A stretch of 64,000 nucleotides of DNA from CAZGMJ01 sp964526785 (GCA_964526785.1 CAZGMJ010000019.1:17044-81043), one strand, 5' to 3'; positions 17,747-29,100 are shown, counted from the stretch's first letter. Notes: generated by a model from the sequence alone, not told the origin. A program made the numbers and translations.

Positions 17747-19405
17747 ATGGGACAAGGAAATCCGTGGTTGAAGGCCGCAACCATCGCGGCGGTCATCTGC
17801 GCCGTCTATCTGTTTATCACCACCCGAGCCACGCTCTGGGACCGCGACGAACCGCGATTCGCTCGCGCGGCCGTGGAGATGGTTGAATCGGGCGACTACC
17901 TCGTACCCACCTTCAACGGCCGCTGGCGCCTGCACAAGCCGATCCTCATCTACTGGTTGATGTCTCTGCCCCTTCGCCTGCTGGGCTCCACCGAATTGGC
18001 GTGCCGATTCTTTGCAGCCGTCGGCACCGCCGCCACATCCCTGCTCACGTTCTTCGTAGCCCGCCGGCTCTTCGAGGTGCGCGCCGCACTTTGGTCGATG
18101 ATCGTCCTTGCGTCCAGCATTATGATCCTCTACATCGGCACCGCAGCTACTGCCGATGCGGTCCTGCTGCCCTGTATGCTCGGAGTCGTAGCCGTATTCG
18201 TCGCCGTGCGGGGGCGAAAAATACGCTGGCACGATGTGCTGCTGATGGGGCTTGCCCTGGGCTTGGCGCAACTGGCCAAAGGTCCCGTAGCGCTGCTCTC
18301 GATCGTTGTGCTTGTAGCGACGCTTGTGATTGCCCGCAAGCACGAACCCGCGTCCGGCCGCTACGCGCTGCCCATTCTGCTTGCAGCGACACTCGGCACG
18401 CTGGTCTTCCTCGCCTGGGCTGTCCCCGCCAATAATGCAACCGACGGCGAGTTCATGAGATTCGGCGTAGGCAAACACGTAGTCGGCCGCTCGATAAACC
18501 CCATGGAAAATCATGGGGGCGAGTTCCTGCTCTATCTGCCGTACTATCTGCCGGTCATACTGGCTGGTTTCTTTCCGTGGGTTCTGCACCTGCCCGGCAC
18601 CGTCTCAGCCGTCCTCGGTCGCAGGGTCGGCGGCTCATACTTCCGAAGCCTCTTCGTTGCCTGGACTATGACCATTCTGCTCTTCATGACGCTCGTCGCA
18701 ACCAAGCTGCCGCACTACATCCTGTTTATCTGGCCCGCCTTGGCCCTCGCGGTGGCCGGTACGCTCGACGCCTCCCGGAAGCGGCGATTGACACGGCGTG
18801 ACGTCGTGTGGCTCAGACGCGGCGTCTGGTTTTTCATCCCCATCGCCTTCGCGGCCGTGGTCGCCCTGATACTGATCCCGCTGCTGCTGGAAGTGCCGGG
18901 CTTGCTTCTGCCTGCCCTCCTCTGTGCGATTGTGCTCGCTCTTATGGCGGCGATTGCCGTATATTGTCACCGAACCAAGAGCCCGACCGCCAGTGCAAAA
19001 GTGCTCGTCGCGGGAATGACCGTCTTCATGATCCCGTTCCTGCTGGGTGTGCTGCCCGCCGTTGAGAGAATCAAGATATCACCCGCATTGGCCGCGATTA
19101 TCAAAGACGAAGTTCCCCCCCATGCCGATCTGGCGGCGTGCAAATACATCGAACCGAGTCTCATCTTCTACGCAGGCCGAAACATCGAGCACCTCCGCAC
19201 CGCCGAGGCCGTGCTCGGATGGACCAAACAGCCCGGCCCGGGCGTTTTGATTATGCCCCGCGATACATTGCACACCCTGGAAGAGCGACTCGGCCCGCTT
19301 CCGCTAAAGCCGATCGGCTCAAAACGGGGCTTCAACTACACCAAAGGCAGAATGCGCGAGGTCCTCGTCCTCGCTCGTACCGCCGTTCCCTCGAATACCG
19401 AATAG
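17747..19405 (+). CDS. Family 39 (ArnT/PMT-like) membrane glycosyltransferase
   Basis: About 552 aa from the ATG at 17747; GTG at 17741 and ATG at 17648 are also in frame, and the only good Shine-Dalgarno (AAGGAG at 17722) is rather far, so the start is uncertain. The chosen start opens straight onto the first membrane helix. Right after it comes 'WDRDEPRFA': Asp34-Glu35 match the conserved acidic pair of the first periplasmic loop in ArnT/PMT enzymes. About a dozen hydrophobic segments follow, then a short C-terminal soluble domain ('ADLAACKYIEPSLIFYAGRNI'). Family members move a sugar from a polyprenyl-phosphate carrier to lipid A, protein or glycan on the outer face. The partial family 2 transferase at the window start would supply such carriers, but is not linked here. 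Confidence 0.85.
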   Translation: MGQGNPWLKAATIAAVICAVYLFITTRATLWDRDEPRFARAAVEMVESGDYLVPTFNGRWRLHKPILIYWLMSLPLRLLGSTELACRFFAAVGTAATSLLTFFVARRLFEVRAALWSMIVLASSIMILYIGTAATADAVLLPCMLGVVAVFVAVRGRKIRWHDVLLMGLALGLAQLAKGPVALLSIVVLVATLVIARKHEPASGRYALPILLAATLGTLVFLAWAVPANNATDGEFMRFGVGKHVVGRSINPMENHGGEFLLYLPYYLPVILAGFFPWVLHLPGTVSAVLGRRVGGSYFRSLFVAWTMTILLFMTLVATKLPHYILFIWPALALAVAGTLDASRKRRLTRRDVVWLRRGVWFFIPIAFAAVVALILIPLLLEVPGLLLPALLCAIVLALMAAIAVYCHRTKSPTASAKVLVAGMTVFMIPFLLGVLPAVERIKISPALAAIIKDEVPPHADLAACKYIEPSLIFYAGRNIEHLRTAEAVLGWTKQPGPGVLIMPRDTLHTLEERLGPLPLKPIGSKRGFNYTKGRMREVLVLARTAVPSNTE

Positions 19406-19548
19406 AAGAGGTATTGCAGTCTGCCGCCGCGACGCTCGAGTCGCAGGATTTCGCCCCTATCGGACAGCATCTTCAAATGCAGGGCGGACGCGGCGCCAAT
19501 ATGCTGTGCTCCAAAAGGATGAACTTTGCCATACGCTATGGCTTTCGC

Positions 19549-21147
19549 TCATCGCTCTGCTTTCTGACCGGTCATCCGTAAGAGCTGAGCTTTCAAATCC
19601 GCCTTGACCTCAACATGCCGCGGCTCGTCGGACACATTGGTCCACTCATACGGATCGCTGGCATGGTCATATAACTCCTCCGCCCCGTTGTTATAGAGTA
19701 TGTACCGCCAGCGCCGGCTGCGTACGGAATAATGATGCTGATCGATCCGCTCGCTTGGTCGTCGATCTGCCTTGATAACGGTCAGCGCTGCATCGGGGCC
19801 CTCCCACTTCGCTTCGGGGTCGTGCAGAAACGGCTTGAGACTGTACCCATCCAGCTTCGCGCCCTTGTCGTTCTTCCGCGTGTCACCTTTCAACCCGCAC
19901 AGATCGGTCAGCGTCGGATAAATGTCGATCAGCGAGACGGGGTGCTCGACAACTCCTCCCGCCTTCGACACCCCCGGTGCGCGGATGATCAGCGGAACCC
20001 GTCCGCTTTCTTCCCACAGCGAGTTCTTGAACAGATACTCCTTCTCGCCCATGTTGTAGCCGTGGTCGCTTGTCACCAGGATGATGGTATTGTTCGCCAG
20101 GCCGCATCGATCCACGGCGTCCACCACCTTGCCGACTTGCTCATCAACGAAAGCAACGCATGCCAGATAAGCCTGGATGTAGGCCCTTAAGCCGTCCTCT
20201 ATCGTCGGATATGATTCCTTCAACAACCTGAAGTATCGCGGCCCCTTTCTCTCCGCGCTGAAAACGTCGAGGTAGTGCGTATCGGCCGCATCCCCGGCCT
20301 TGATCACCGGCAGCTTGATGCTTTCCTTCGGGAACAGGTCGAAGAATCGCTTCGGGGCATAGAGCGGCGTATGCGGGCGAAGGAAGCCCACGCCGAGAAA
20401 GAACGGCCGCCCCTGTCTTTGCTCCGACATCGCCCGAAGCCTTTCCACCGCCCAATCCGCGCATCGCTCGTCCGGCAGCGGATCCCGATCATCCTCGCTC
20501 ACATAACGCAACTTCCTGTTGACGTTCCACTTCGGCTTATCATACCAGCCTGTAACACCGTTCACCGTCGGGACATCCGAGAGCGGGCCGAATCCGCCGT
20601 CCACCCAACCGATCGACCGAAACGGCTCGGGAATAGATGGATGGGCCACGAACTCCTTGCCGTCAAACGCCGAAGGCCCGTAGTTTGCGCGATGCCCGAA
20701 TTCTTCCCACACGTGTGGCTGCCAATTGTGCAGCAGCTTGCCCGTGCCCATCGTGCGGTACCCGTTCTCGCGGAAGTACTCCGGGATCGTCTTGGAATTG
20801 ATGAGCACCTCATTCTCGTACCACTTGCCGAAGTGAATCAGCCTGGACGTGTGCGGATAGATGCCGCCAAAGAAGCTCCCGCGCGAAGGCGCACATACCG
20901 GGTTGTTGCTGTACGCCCGCCGAAAGGAAACTCCTTCTGCCGCCAGCTTCGCCATGTTCGGCGTCTTGGCCTGTGGATGCCCGCCCATGCCCGTCACGTA
21001 GTCGTTCAGATCGTCAATCACGATCATCACAACGTTTGGCTTTGGATTCCGAACGCCGACACCTCCGGCCCACCGTCCCGGCAGCGCCAAAGACGCCCCC
21101 ACACCAATCGTCGCGCCCAGAAAATCCCGTCTCGACAGCCGTTTCAT
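19549..21147 (-). CDS. Tat-exported formylglycine sulfatase, iduronate-2-sulfatase-like
   Basis: 532 aa from the ATG at 21147, which GGAGG precedes by 7 bases; 33 upstream in-frame codons overlap the neighbouring gene's end. Tat leader 'LSRRDFLGATIGVGASLAL'. Sulfatase signature Cys85-Ala-Pro-Ser-Arg89, where Cys is converted to formylglycine. Metal ligands are visible: Asp-Asp in 'VIVIDDLND' and 'VTSDHGYNMGEK'. The 'TPNMAKLAAEGVSFRRAYSN' start and the overall layout resemble iduronate-2-sulfatase-type S1 enzymes that remove sulfate from polysaccharides. It is last in an operon behind a Gfo/Idh gene (16-base gap). An anaerobic or aerobic sulfatase-maturing enzyme is required and is not in this window. 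The substrate cannot be read from sequence. Confidence 0.92.
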   Translation of the reverse strand: MKRLSRRDFLGATIGVGASLALPGRWAGGVGVRNPKPNVVMIVIDDLNDYVTGMGGHPQAKTPNMAKLAAEGVSFRRAYSNNPVCAPSRGSFFGGIYPHTSRLIHFGKWYENEVLINSKTIPEYFRENGYRTMGTGKLLHNWQPHVWEEFGHRANYGPSAFDGKEFVAHPSIPEPFRSIGWVDGGFGPLSDVPTVNGVTGWYDKPKWNVNRKLRYVSEDDRDPLPDERCADWAVERLRAMSEQRQGRPFFLGVGFLRPHTPLYAPKRFFDLFPKESIKLPVIKAGDAADTHYLDVFSAERKGPRYFRLLKESYPTIEDGLRAYIQAYLACVAFVDEQVGKVVDAVDRCGLANNTIILVTSDHGYNMGEKEYLFKNSLWEESGRVPLIIRAPGVSKAGGVVEHPVSLIDIYPTLTDLCGLKGDTRKNDKGAKLDGYSLKPFLHDPEAKWEGPDAALTVIKADRRPSERIDQHHYSVRSRRWRYILYNNGAEELYDHASDPYEWTNVSDEPRHVEVKADLKAQLLRMTGQKAER

Positions 21148-21163
21148 TGTCAGTCCTCCGAAC

Positions 21164-22516
21164 CTACAGACTCCAGCCTTCGCGATATTCCTTTCGAACG
21201 TACTTGTTAGCTTCCGGCAAATTCGTAACCTGCAATTTCTCCGCATCCCATTCGATTCGGGTGTCCATCCGTTTCGCCACGTTGCCCAGCAGGCACGCCT
21301 CGGTCAGCGGGCCCGAATATCCAAAATCCGCCCCGGCCTGGCGTCCTTGCTTGCAGGCTCGCACCCAGTCCTGCTCGTGCGAACCCTTCACCCGCGGAAT
21401 CGTTTTCTCAGGTAGTTCGTACTCTCTCATCGCGCTTTCGGGTATGAGCCGCGGCGACTCGCCGTACACACCCGCAGCCAGTTTGCCCTTGCTTCCTTTG
21501 AACAACGCTCCGCCCTGGGGATGACCCATCCGGCGGCCGTCCTCAAGCTCCAGCGGTCGCGGCGGCCGCAGACCCTCATACCACGTCAACTTCACCGGCG
21601 GCAGATCACCCCTCGCATCGAACCTGTACGTCACGATAGACGCAAGCGGATGCGTATCCGGATTCAAACCCGTCGAGGTCGCATCGATACTCGTCGGATG
21701 ACCGAGCTTCAGCGCCGAGAACACCGGGTCCAGCGTATGCGCCCCGCGATCGCCCATCATCCCGCAGCCGAAGTCCCACCAGCATCGCCACACGCCCGGA
21801 TGATACGCCGGGTGATACGGCCGCTCCGGCGCCGGCCCGAGCCACAAATCCCAGTCCAGTCCGGCCGGCACAGGCGGCGTGTCTTTCGGTCGCCTGCTCC
21901 ATTTCGAGCTCCAGTACGCATGCCCCCACGGATAGTACGACAGGCTGCACCACGCGTCGACTTCGCGAATCTCCCCGATTGCGCCGTCCTCGATCCATTC
22001 GCGGATCAGCCGAATTCCCTCGCCCGAATGTCCCTGAATACCCATCTGCGTCGTCACGCCGTACTGCCCGGCCGCCTTCGCCAGCATCCGCGATTCATAT
22101 ACATCATGCGTCAGTGGCTTCTGACAGTATACGTGCTTGCCTCTCCGCATCGCCTCCATCGAGATTACCGCATGCGTATGGTCCGGCGTCGCAATCATCA
22201 CCGCATCGATATCCTTCTGCTTATCCAGCATCTGCCGGTAATCCGCGTAGACCTTCGCCTTGGGATACCGCGCAAACACCTTCGCCGCATAATTGTGATC
22301 CACGTCGCACAAAGCCGTAATATTCTCGCTCTCCATGTTCCGCAAATTGGCTTTGCCCATCCCGCCTATGCCGATCCCTGCGATATTGAGCTTCTCGCTT
22401 GGCGGTGGTTTTCCCGCACCCCCGAGCACGCGCCGCGGCACAACCGTAAACGCCGCCACCGCCACCGCCGCCGTAGCCCCAAGAAACTCGCGCCTGCTGC
22501 TACTATTCTCCGACAT
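21164..22516 (-). CDS. Tat-exported Gfo/Idh/MocA oxidoreductase
   Basis: 450 aa. Tat leader 'SSRREFLGATAAVAVAAF'. Rossmann glycine motif 'IAGIGIGGMGKANL' for NAD(P), then 'DAVMIATPDHTHA' and the family catalytic region 'KHVYCQKPLTHDVYE', where the Glu-Lys-Pro of the family is Gln-Lys-Pro and Lys is retained. 'WDFGCGMMGDRGAHTLDP' carries the GD-GxH motif of the C-terminal substrate domain. Related exported enzymes carry a tightly bound NAD and oxidise or reduce sugars outside the cytoplasm. It starts 4 bases after the DUF5107-TPR gene stop and is followed by the sulfatase, so the three form an operon. Confidence 0.92.
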   Translation of the reverse strand: MSENSSSRREFLGATAAVAVAAFTVVPRRVLGGAGKPPPSEKLNIAGIGIGGMGKANLRNMESENITALCDVDHNYAAKVFARYPKAKVYADYRQMLDKQKDIDAVMIATPDHTHAVISMEAMRRGKHVYCQKPLTHDVYESRMLAKAAGQYGVTTQMGIQGHSGEGIRLIREWIEDGAIGEIREVDAWCSLSYYPWGHAYWSSKWSRRPKDTPPVPAGLDWDLWLGPAPERPYHPAYHPGVWRCWWDFGCGMMGDRGAHTLDPVFSALKLGHPTSIDATSTGLNPDTHPLASIVTYRFDARGDLPPVKLTWYEGLRPPRPLELEDGRRMGHPQGGALFKGSKGKLAAGVYGESPRLIPESAMREYELPEKTIPRVKGSHEQDWVRACKQGRQAGADFGYSGPLTEACLLGNVAKRMDTRIEWDAEKLQVTNLPEANKYVRKEYREGWSL

Positions 22517-22520
22517 CAGT

Positions 22521-25500
22521 CTATCTCCTCAACAGATTAAGAGCATAACGCGCCCAGACATGATTAACATCCAGTTCCACCGCCCTGGCCATCGCCTCTT
22601 CCGCTCCCTCCCGGCCCAAACCGAGACGCCCCAGGCCGATCATGTAGTGACCCGCCGCTTTGCGAACGTGCGCCGGTTCGCCCTCTCCGAACTTGGCAAA
22701 AAAGTCCACGTCCCCGACCTTGTCCAGCCGCTCCTGGCCCATCTCTATGAGCTCTTCGAATATCTCGTTCGCCTTATCACCATTGCCCAGTTTCTTATGT
22801 GCCGCCCCCTGATAGAAAATGTACTCGGATCGGCCCACATCCTGAGCGATTGCTTTTTCGAAAGCGGCCTTTGCCTTGTCGTCCTCGCCCAATTCCTCGT
22901 AGCACAGACCTGTGCAGAGGTTAATCTGCACGTTTCGTTCGTAGTCGCGATCACGCCCGATCTGATGATTCTCAGGGTACTCATCCGCCGCTAGAAAATC
23001 CTGGAGCGCCCGCTCGTAATCGTTGCTCTCGTACCTCGTCAATCCCCGCAGCAGATGCGCATCGACGTATGTGTCGTGCAGCCGGCGATTGCCCTCCTGG
23101 ATGTGGAAGAAGTACTCGCCCAGATACTCGATGGCCTTGTCATACTTGCCGGCCTGCACCAGCACGATGATCTCGCGAATGAGAGAATCCTCGCGCTTCT
23201 GAAGATGCTCGTGATTTCCCTCGAGCACCTTCAGTCGCGTCTCGATATCCGCGCCGTTGCGCTCATACAATACATCCAGTTCGTAGTAATACCGCGGCTC
23301 TTCGGGATTCTTTGCGATGGCCTCTTCGTAGCTCGCTATCGCCTTTTCGATATCTTCCCGTCCGTAGTAATAGCCCCACCCCAGATTGCGATGCGCTATC
23401 GCCGGCGAGTCGTCCAGTTGCACCGCTTTCTCCCAGTGATCTATGGCATTGTCCGGCTGCAAATCGAACAGCACATTGCCCATGTAGTATTGCGCCATGG
23501 CATCCTGTGGATACTTCTCGATGGCCCGCTGAAGAACGTCGATACTCTCCAGCCGGAACGGGAAACAGTAATCCGAGGGACACCGCCTCGCAGATCGGTA
23601 GAACTGCTCCGACCGCTCCGGCTTGCCCTGCGCTGCATACAAATGCGCGAGATAGTAGTGAACCGTCGGGTACTCGCTGAGTCCTTCCTTGTTCAGTTCC
23701 ACCGCTCGTTCGAGCACATCGGCTGCGTCCTCCCACATTCCCGCCCCCATATAATCGGCCGCAAGTTCCAGATACGTCTCGGCTTGATCTCGCATAAGCG
23801 TCTGCAATTCCGCAAGCTGCCGCAGCGCCAACTGCCTTCGTTCCATCGCCGTCAACGCCAGGTATTGCTCGTTCATCGCCCAGTGGTCCAGCGGGTCGAT
23901 GCTCGTCACGTGGACCGCCACCTGATTTGCCTGCGCGGATCGGCCGAGCTTGCGCAGAACAGCACTCTTGAAATTCAGCGCCTTGGTGTTGACGCTGTTG
24001 GTCAGCAGGGAACGCTCCACGTGCTCCAGCGCCTGCTCGAACTGACCCCGCAACGACGATATCTCCGCCAGTTTATAGTACGCCGCCGAGCGGAACGCAT
24101 AATCCCACGCCGCCCGATACAGATTCTCGTACGCTTGCTTGTACTTGCCCTGCCTCTTGAGCACCAGTCCCAGATGATAATATGCCTCACAATTGCGCGG
24201 CCGCGTATAGTCCTTGCCAATCCGACCGATAGCCTTGCCGAAACTTGCCTTCGCCTTTTCGTACAGCCCTCTCTGCGCGTAGTATATCCCGAGCTGCACG
24301 TTGCACCGCGAATCGTTCGGATCGCGCTTCAGCGCCTCTTCGAAGTAGTCGTTGGGGTTGAGCCGTGCGTTGTGAAACTGCTTTATCCGCAGCCCCGTCA
24401 GGTACAACTCTTCAACCGTCCCAATCTCCTCCGGCTTGCGCGGAGGCTTGACCGTATCGGGCAGTTCCGAATCCGCCTCTTGCTGTACGGGACTGTACGA
24501 GACCAGCGTCTCGCCCGATGCACTATAGACGGCCGCATGCAGATCCCTTTCCCTGGCATCGGGGCCGAGCGCAACGGTCTTCGTATAGGGTGTTGCCGGA
24601 CTCAGCGTCCGCACCTCGTTCAGCAGTGTCTTGCCGGCGGATTCCAGAACAATTCGCGCCTTGTCGAACCGTTGCGTGACGTTCACGCCGATAAACGCGC
24701 CGTCCCCGTCTCGGATCTCCAGATTCATAGCTGCATCCAGATTCGCAGCTTTCGCCCCGCCGATCTCCCGCAGCGGATACCAGTATTGATTGGCTTCCTT
24801 CACCTCATACGGCTTGATCCAGCTATAATCGGGCTGATTGTCCGAATACGCCCCCGCCATCAACTCCGCATACGGCCCGTCCGTATCCGTCAGCACCTTG
24901 CTGTCCCACATGCTGCCGACCTCGCCCGGACCCCACTCCCACAGCTTGGCCCCCTTGACGATATGCGGATTCGCCACGTGCATCGTCCCCGCCTCCCTGC
25001 CGTGATCGTACCCCGCCAGGAATCCCTCCTTCAGATCGTGTGCAAAGATCGATACGGGACTGGGATGATTCTTCCACCACGACAGATCGACTCCCACATA
25101 GTCGCGGTCCAGGTATTTCGTTGTCCCAATCGGCCAGTGCGTGAAGTAGTTCTTCGCGTGATACGTCCCGAACTCCGTGCTGGGCGGAAAGAATATCTGG
25201 TAGTCATCGTTGGCGTGTGTTGCCACGTTCGCCCAGTACAAAATCGAGTTCACCTGGTCCGTGCGGTTGAACATCTTCACCCGCGCCTCGATGCAGGATG
25301 AACCCGGCCGAAGCGTCATCCCGATGCTCCACTTCATTCGATGCCGCGGCTCGATCTCGCCCACCCAGATTGTCTTGCTTCCGTCGCTGTTGGATATCAG
25401 TCGATAATCAACGGGCATGAAAGTCGACGCGCGATGATGATGGAACACGCACCATTCTATCCCGCCCGAAATCCACGCTCCCAGCATCCCGATGTTCGAC

Positions 25501-25868
25501 GGCTTGATCACGTGCTGGCGATAAAAGATCTCGTAGCCGTTGGTCTTGTCCGTCGCATAGAACAGCCGCCCGCCAAGCTCCGGCAAGACGCACAGTTTGA
25601 TGTACGCGTTCTCCAGATACAGCGCATTGTACGAGCGATCCTCTTTGACGTTCGACAGGTTGTCCAGCAGCGGATACGGATAGATGACCTTGCTCGCCCC
25701 CTGATACGACAACGGCCTGCGAAACATCGGATTGACGTCGGGCGGATGAACCTTGTACGTCGGCAGAACCAGCGGCTCCTGCCATATCCTGACACCGTCC
25801 GACTGCTGCCCGCCGACCGCGATCACCGCCGGCATGAGAACTATCAACGTTAATGTCTTCCAGTTCAC
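22521..25868 (-). CDS. DUF5107 and TPR-repeat protein
   Basis: 1115 aa from GTG at 25868, which AAAGGTG precedes by 6 bases; 118 further in-frame codons upstream are low quality. The signal-like start is 'LTLIVLMPAVIAVGG'. Residues about 25-330 match DUF5107 ('LCVLPELGGRLFYATDKTNGYE', 'GGIEWCVFHHHRAS', 'STEFGTYHAKN'). This is a galactose-mutarotase-like beta-supersandwich that may bind or act on carbohydrate. From about residue 500 to the end there are many TPR units ('CNVQLGIYYAQRGLYEKAKASFGKAI', 'YYHLGLVLKRQGKYKQAYENLYRAA'). The TPR part should mediate protein-protein contact. It heads the operon with Gfo/Idh and sulfatase. In other planctomycetes and Bacteroidota DUF5107 genes lie in glycan-use clusters; the activity is not established. 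Confidence 0.82.
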   Translation of the reverse strand: MNWKTLTLIVLMPAVIAVGGQQSDGVRIWQEPLVLPTYKVHPPDVNPMFRRPLSYQGASKVIYPYPLLDNLSNVKEDRSYNALYLENAYIKLCVLPELGGRLFYATDKTNGYEIFYRQHVIKPSNIGMLGAWISGGIEWCVFHHHRASTFMPVDYRLISNSDGSKTIWVGEIEPRHRMKWSIGMTLRPGSSCIEARVKMFNRTDQVNSILYWANVATHANDDYQIFFPPSTEFGTYHAKNYFTHWPIGTTKYLDRDYVGVDLSWWKNHPSPVSIFAHDLKEGFLAGYDHGREAGTMHVANPHIVKGAKLWEWGPGEVGSMWDSKVLTDTDGPYAELMAGAYSDNQPDYSWIKPYEVKEANQYWYPLREIGGAKAANLDAAMNLEIRDGDGAFIGVNVTQRFDKARIVLESAGKTLLNEVRTLSPATPYTKTVALGPDARERDLHAAVYSASGETLVSYSPVQQEADSELPDTVKPPRKPEEIGTVEELYLTGLRIKQFHNARLNPNDYFEEALKRDPNDSRCNVQLGIYYAQRGLYEKAKASFGKAIGRIGKDYTRPRNCEAYYHLGLVLKRQGKYKQAYENLYRAAWDYAFRSAAYYKLAEISSLRGQFEQALEHVERSLLTNSVNTKALNFKSAVLRKLGRSAQANQVAVHVTSIDPLDHWAMNEQYLALTAMERRQLALRQLAELQTLMRDQAETYLELAADYMGAGMWEDAADVLERAVELNKEGLSEYPTVHYYLAHLYAAQGKPERSEQFYRSARRCPSDYCFPFRLESIDVLQRAIEKYPQDAMAQYYMGNVLFDLQPDNAIDHWEKAVQLDDSPAIAHRNLGWGYYYGREDIEKAIASYEEAIAKNPEEPRYYYELDVLYERNGADIETRLKVLEGNHEHLQKREDSLIREIIVLVQAGKYDKAIEYLGEYFFHIQEGNRRLHDTYVDAHLLRGLTRYESNDYERALQDFLAADEYPENHQIGRDRDYERNVQINLCTGLCYEELGEDDKAKAAFEKAIAQDVGRSEYIFYQGAAHKKLGNGDKANEIFEELIEMGQERLDKVGDVDFFAKFGEGEPAHVRKAAGHYMIGLGRLGLGREGAEEAMARAVELDVNHVWARYALNLLRR

Positions 25869-26139
25869 CGTCTGCACCTTTCCAATCGTACGTCCTTTGT
25901 TCCGCCCCTCCGCCTGGATCTGTTCATTGTCATCCGTTGCCCCCGGCTGCACACCCCGCCCCCAATGCGTTCCGGACGCCACAGGATACCACATCGACGC
26001 CGATAGTTGAATGCCGCAAATCGTCTGCAGTGCGCAACTACATACAGACAGCACCGGGGCGGTATCAAAACAAAGCAGAAGATCAATAACCAGAAGGCGA
26101 AACGCAGAATCGGACAATTCGCCCCGGCCCGGACAGGAT

Positions 26140-29100
26140 TTACTGATTTTCGCCGTAGGTGTGCGACCAGTGCTCCTCGTCCATAGCGCCGAGGCGCTGC
26201 CGGCGGTCGCGGTGTTTGTCAAAGATATTTTGGGAACGTCTATCGTATACGCCTATCAACCTGCGCGTGGATTCGATCTGTTGACTCAGCCCGCGGACGA
26301 GTTGTGCCTTTTCACGTTCAGCATATTCCTTAGAAGCCCCGGCTAACATGCTTCGCCAGCCGGCCGGGCTGCGGTTAATCTTCGGGCGCCGTGCGGACGA
26401 TTCGACCATGGCCTCTGTACGTGTCAGCAGCCACTCGTATGCATCCAATAGACAACTGATCTGATCGTCACCCCGAGCGGCATAGAACGTACGCCGCTGT
26501 TGGAGAGAGAGGGTAGTGGGCGAGACCCAGTTGGGGTCGAGTGTGATCGCTTGTTGGAACGCATGCCGCGCCATCCCCCAGTTATCCGCCGGATCCGTAT
26601 TCTGATCCGGGCGAGGCGATGACGGGCGGGACAGACGCGCGATGCGTGACCAGGCGAAGATTTGGGCTTCGACCGGCAGATCATCTCGCTGCAGCAGCTT
26701 TTGGTATCGTTCGACGGCCCCCAGGCGAGGCATATCTTCCTTGTACTCCTTAAGCTCATCGCTGGACAGCTTCGGGTCCCAGTCCATGGCTTTGCGAAGA
26801 GCGATTTCAGCGTCGCTCATCCCGCTGTAATCGCGCCGGTCCAGGATGTATTGGAATCGGCCTTCTTGAGATGTCTTGTGGAAGACGCGGTCGCGCGGGA
26901 TAGGCGAGGCGGATAGATACTGCTTCTGCCAGCTTTGAAACAGGACCGTGTCCTCAATTACACTGTCCCCGCCGGTGGCCGATTCGACCCATATCTCCCA
27001 TGTACCTTTCCAAATCGGTATCCTGCGGCGCGTGCCATCACGGCTCGTACCGTATGTATTGCTTTGGCCCGGATCGAGTGCAGTGGGCAGGTCGCTGCGC
27101 CGAAAGGTGAGAGTCCGTCCCGTTGAAGATCTCTGGTATTTGCCTGCCCGGAGAACGAAGTCATAGAGTCGATTCGATGCGATCGAGTCGGGCTGGGGAG
27201 CGATGGTGAACTGGAGATAATCATCGACCATCTCCATGACCGTATCTGCGACAGGTATGTTCGGGTCAGGATTTGCCGGCCACAACGCGATCATGCTCAG
27301 CTCGGGAGATGTCTTATTGAACCATACGATCCGCAGATCGTCCTCGCACGCCAGCCAGTCGGCAGGGAGCTCGCGTGGATCGCGGCCGGTGCGGGCCCAA
27401 TAAAGAGTCTCGCGAATGATGTTTTGCCAGTTGAAACGATAGTCTGAATTCCCGTACTTGTTACGGTCCGATCCAAGTCCTCCGAGATTCAGGCCGTGCC
27501 GGCGATTCAGTTGTTGAACGGCCAGCCGAATACCGGTGTGGTTACGCGAGGATCGCCCCTCGACCTGCCAGGTGTGCCACTGCTGCAATTGCGCTTGCAG
27601 GTAACGGACGAGCACCTCCGTGCCTCGTTCGGGTTCGACCAGCTTTTCGAATTGCCGAAACCAGTCATACACATTGCCACCCTTTTGAACGTATTCCGGC
27701 GTAAGCATCGAGCATAGTACGGCCCTGGCCTCATCCTCGACACCCTCCGCATCGTTCACCCAGTCATTCATGCCCAGCGCCGTCATGCGTGCACGAACCT
27801 TCTCAGACAGCCGGTGCTTCTCCTTCCAATCGCGGAACAGACTGTCAGGCTGGATGATTCTCTCCCATATCCAGGGTTTGTCGCACTCGGCCAGTTTCTG
27901 CACGCACGCTTCGCCGTCTTCACCGGCCCGCCGAACGGCGTCCACAAGCGCCCAATGGACGCTCGCGTCGAGGATGTTCTCTTCCAGCAGCAGGTCCGTC
28001 ATGGCTCGCAGGGTTTTCGGCTGCCGCGGCGCTTTTCGGCCCCACTTCTGGGCCAGTTCGCGAAGCGGTCTTTCGTTAAGGTCTCCGGCTCGCAGCAGTG
28101 GTGGGATACGGTCTATGACGTCCGGCCATCCGGCCCAGAGTCCCAGGTGACACGCCGCAATTTCGCGATCTGTCTCCAGCCATTTGTCGAGGATAGACCG
28201 TAACTGCTCTTGTTCGGCCTCAGAGAGGTCCGGAATCGAGCCTTCCTTTAAGGTTTCCATCGCGTGCGCCAGGTGCTGCCCCTGAGCTATATCGAGAATG
28301 CGCAGGGCATCCGAAGGTGTCTTGAGAAAGCTCTTGTCGTTTGCGAACTTGTCGATTGACTCGGGACTGGTCAGGTCAACGTCGAGGTCGAGTCGGGCCG
28401 CAATTTCCTCGAACGACTCAGGATAAGTTCGGTGGGGGCGACCGGGATAGTCCACGACTATATTGCGAAAGACCTGCGTCTTGGGCTTCTCATCGATTGT
28501 GATATGGGTAATGGCGCCCAACGTTACATCCAGTTGGCTAACGGTCCAATCGAACCCGCGGCTCGACGATGTGCTCCCGCTCCGAGAGCCGGCGAGGATC
28601 CGCTGTCCATCGCGCAGATAGAGGATGATAGGCGCCTCGGAGTCCATGGGAGCAGGACCGACTATGTGTAGGTTCGTTGACGACCCGACACGGGCAACGC
28701 ACTCCAGGGTTATTTTCTCGTTTTCCGTCGCACGATAGGTCTTGTATGCCTGAAAGGGGCCTGTATACGTCGCCGCAGCAGGGCCGCGAGGTCCCGCGAA
28801 GTAGCGAATCTCAGCATCAACCGTGTGCACAGGAATCGGCGACCGCGGTATGCTGAAAATGATAAGTGAGAAGGACGGCTGCCGGATGCTGCGCGGCAAC
28901 GCGCTCTCGCAGGAGAGAGTGTACCAGCCGCCGCCTGAGTCCGTAGGCCGCAGCCAGGCAATCGCACGAGAGGTCCCGCCGTTGAGTGATAGCGACACCC
29001 GGCGCCAGAACAGGGGATCCTCGCCATCCACGCGACAGGTAAAGACGAACTGCCTGGCCATCTCGTCCGCGTCCCAGTGCGTGCGCATGTATGGATTCAT

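Noticed and set aside
23055..25301. Plus-strand frame of about 750 codons opposite the DUF5107-TPR gene
   Set aside because: Mirror of TPR codons, no ribosome-binding site and no protein-like pattern.
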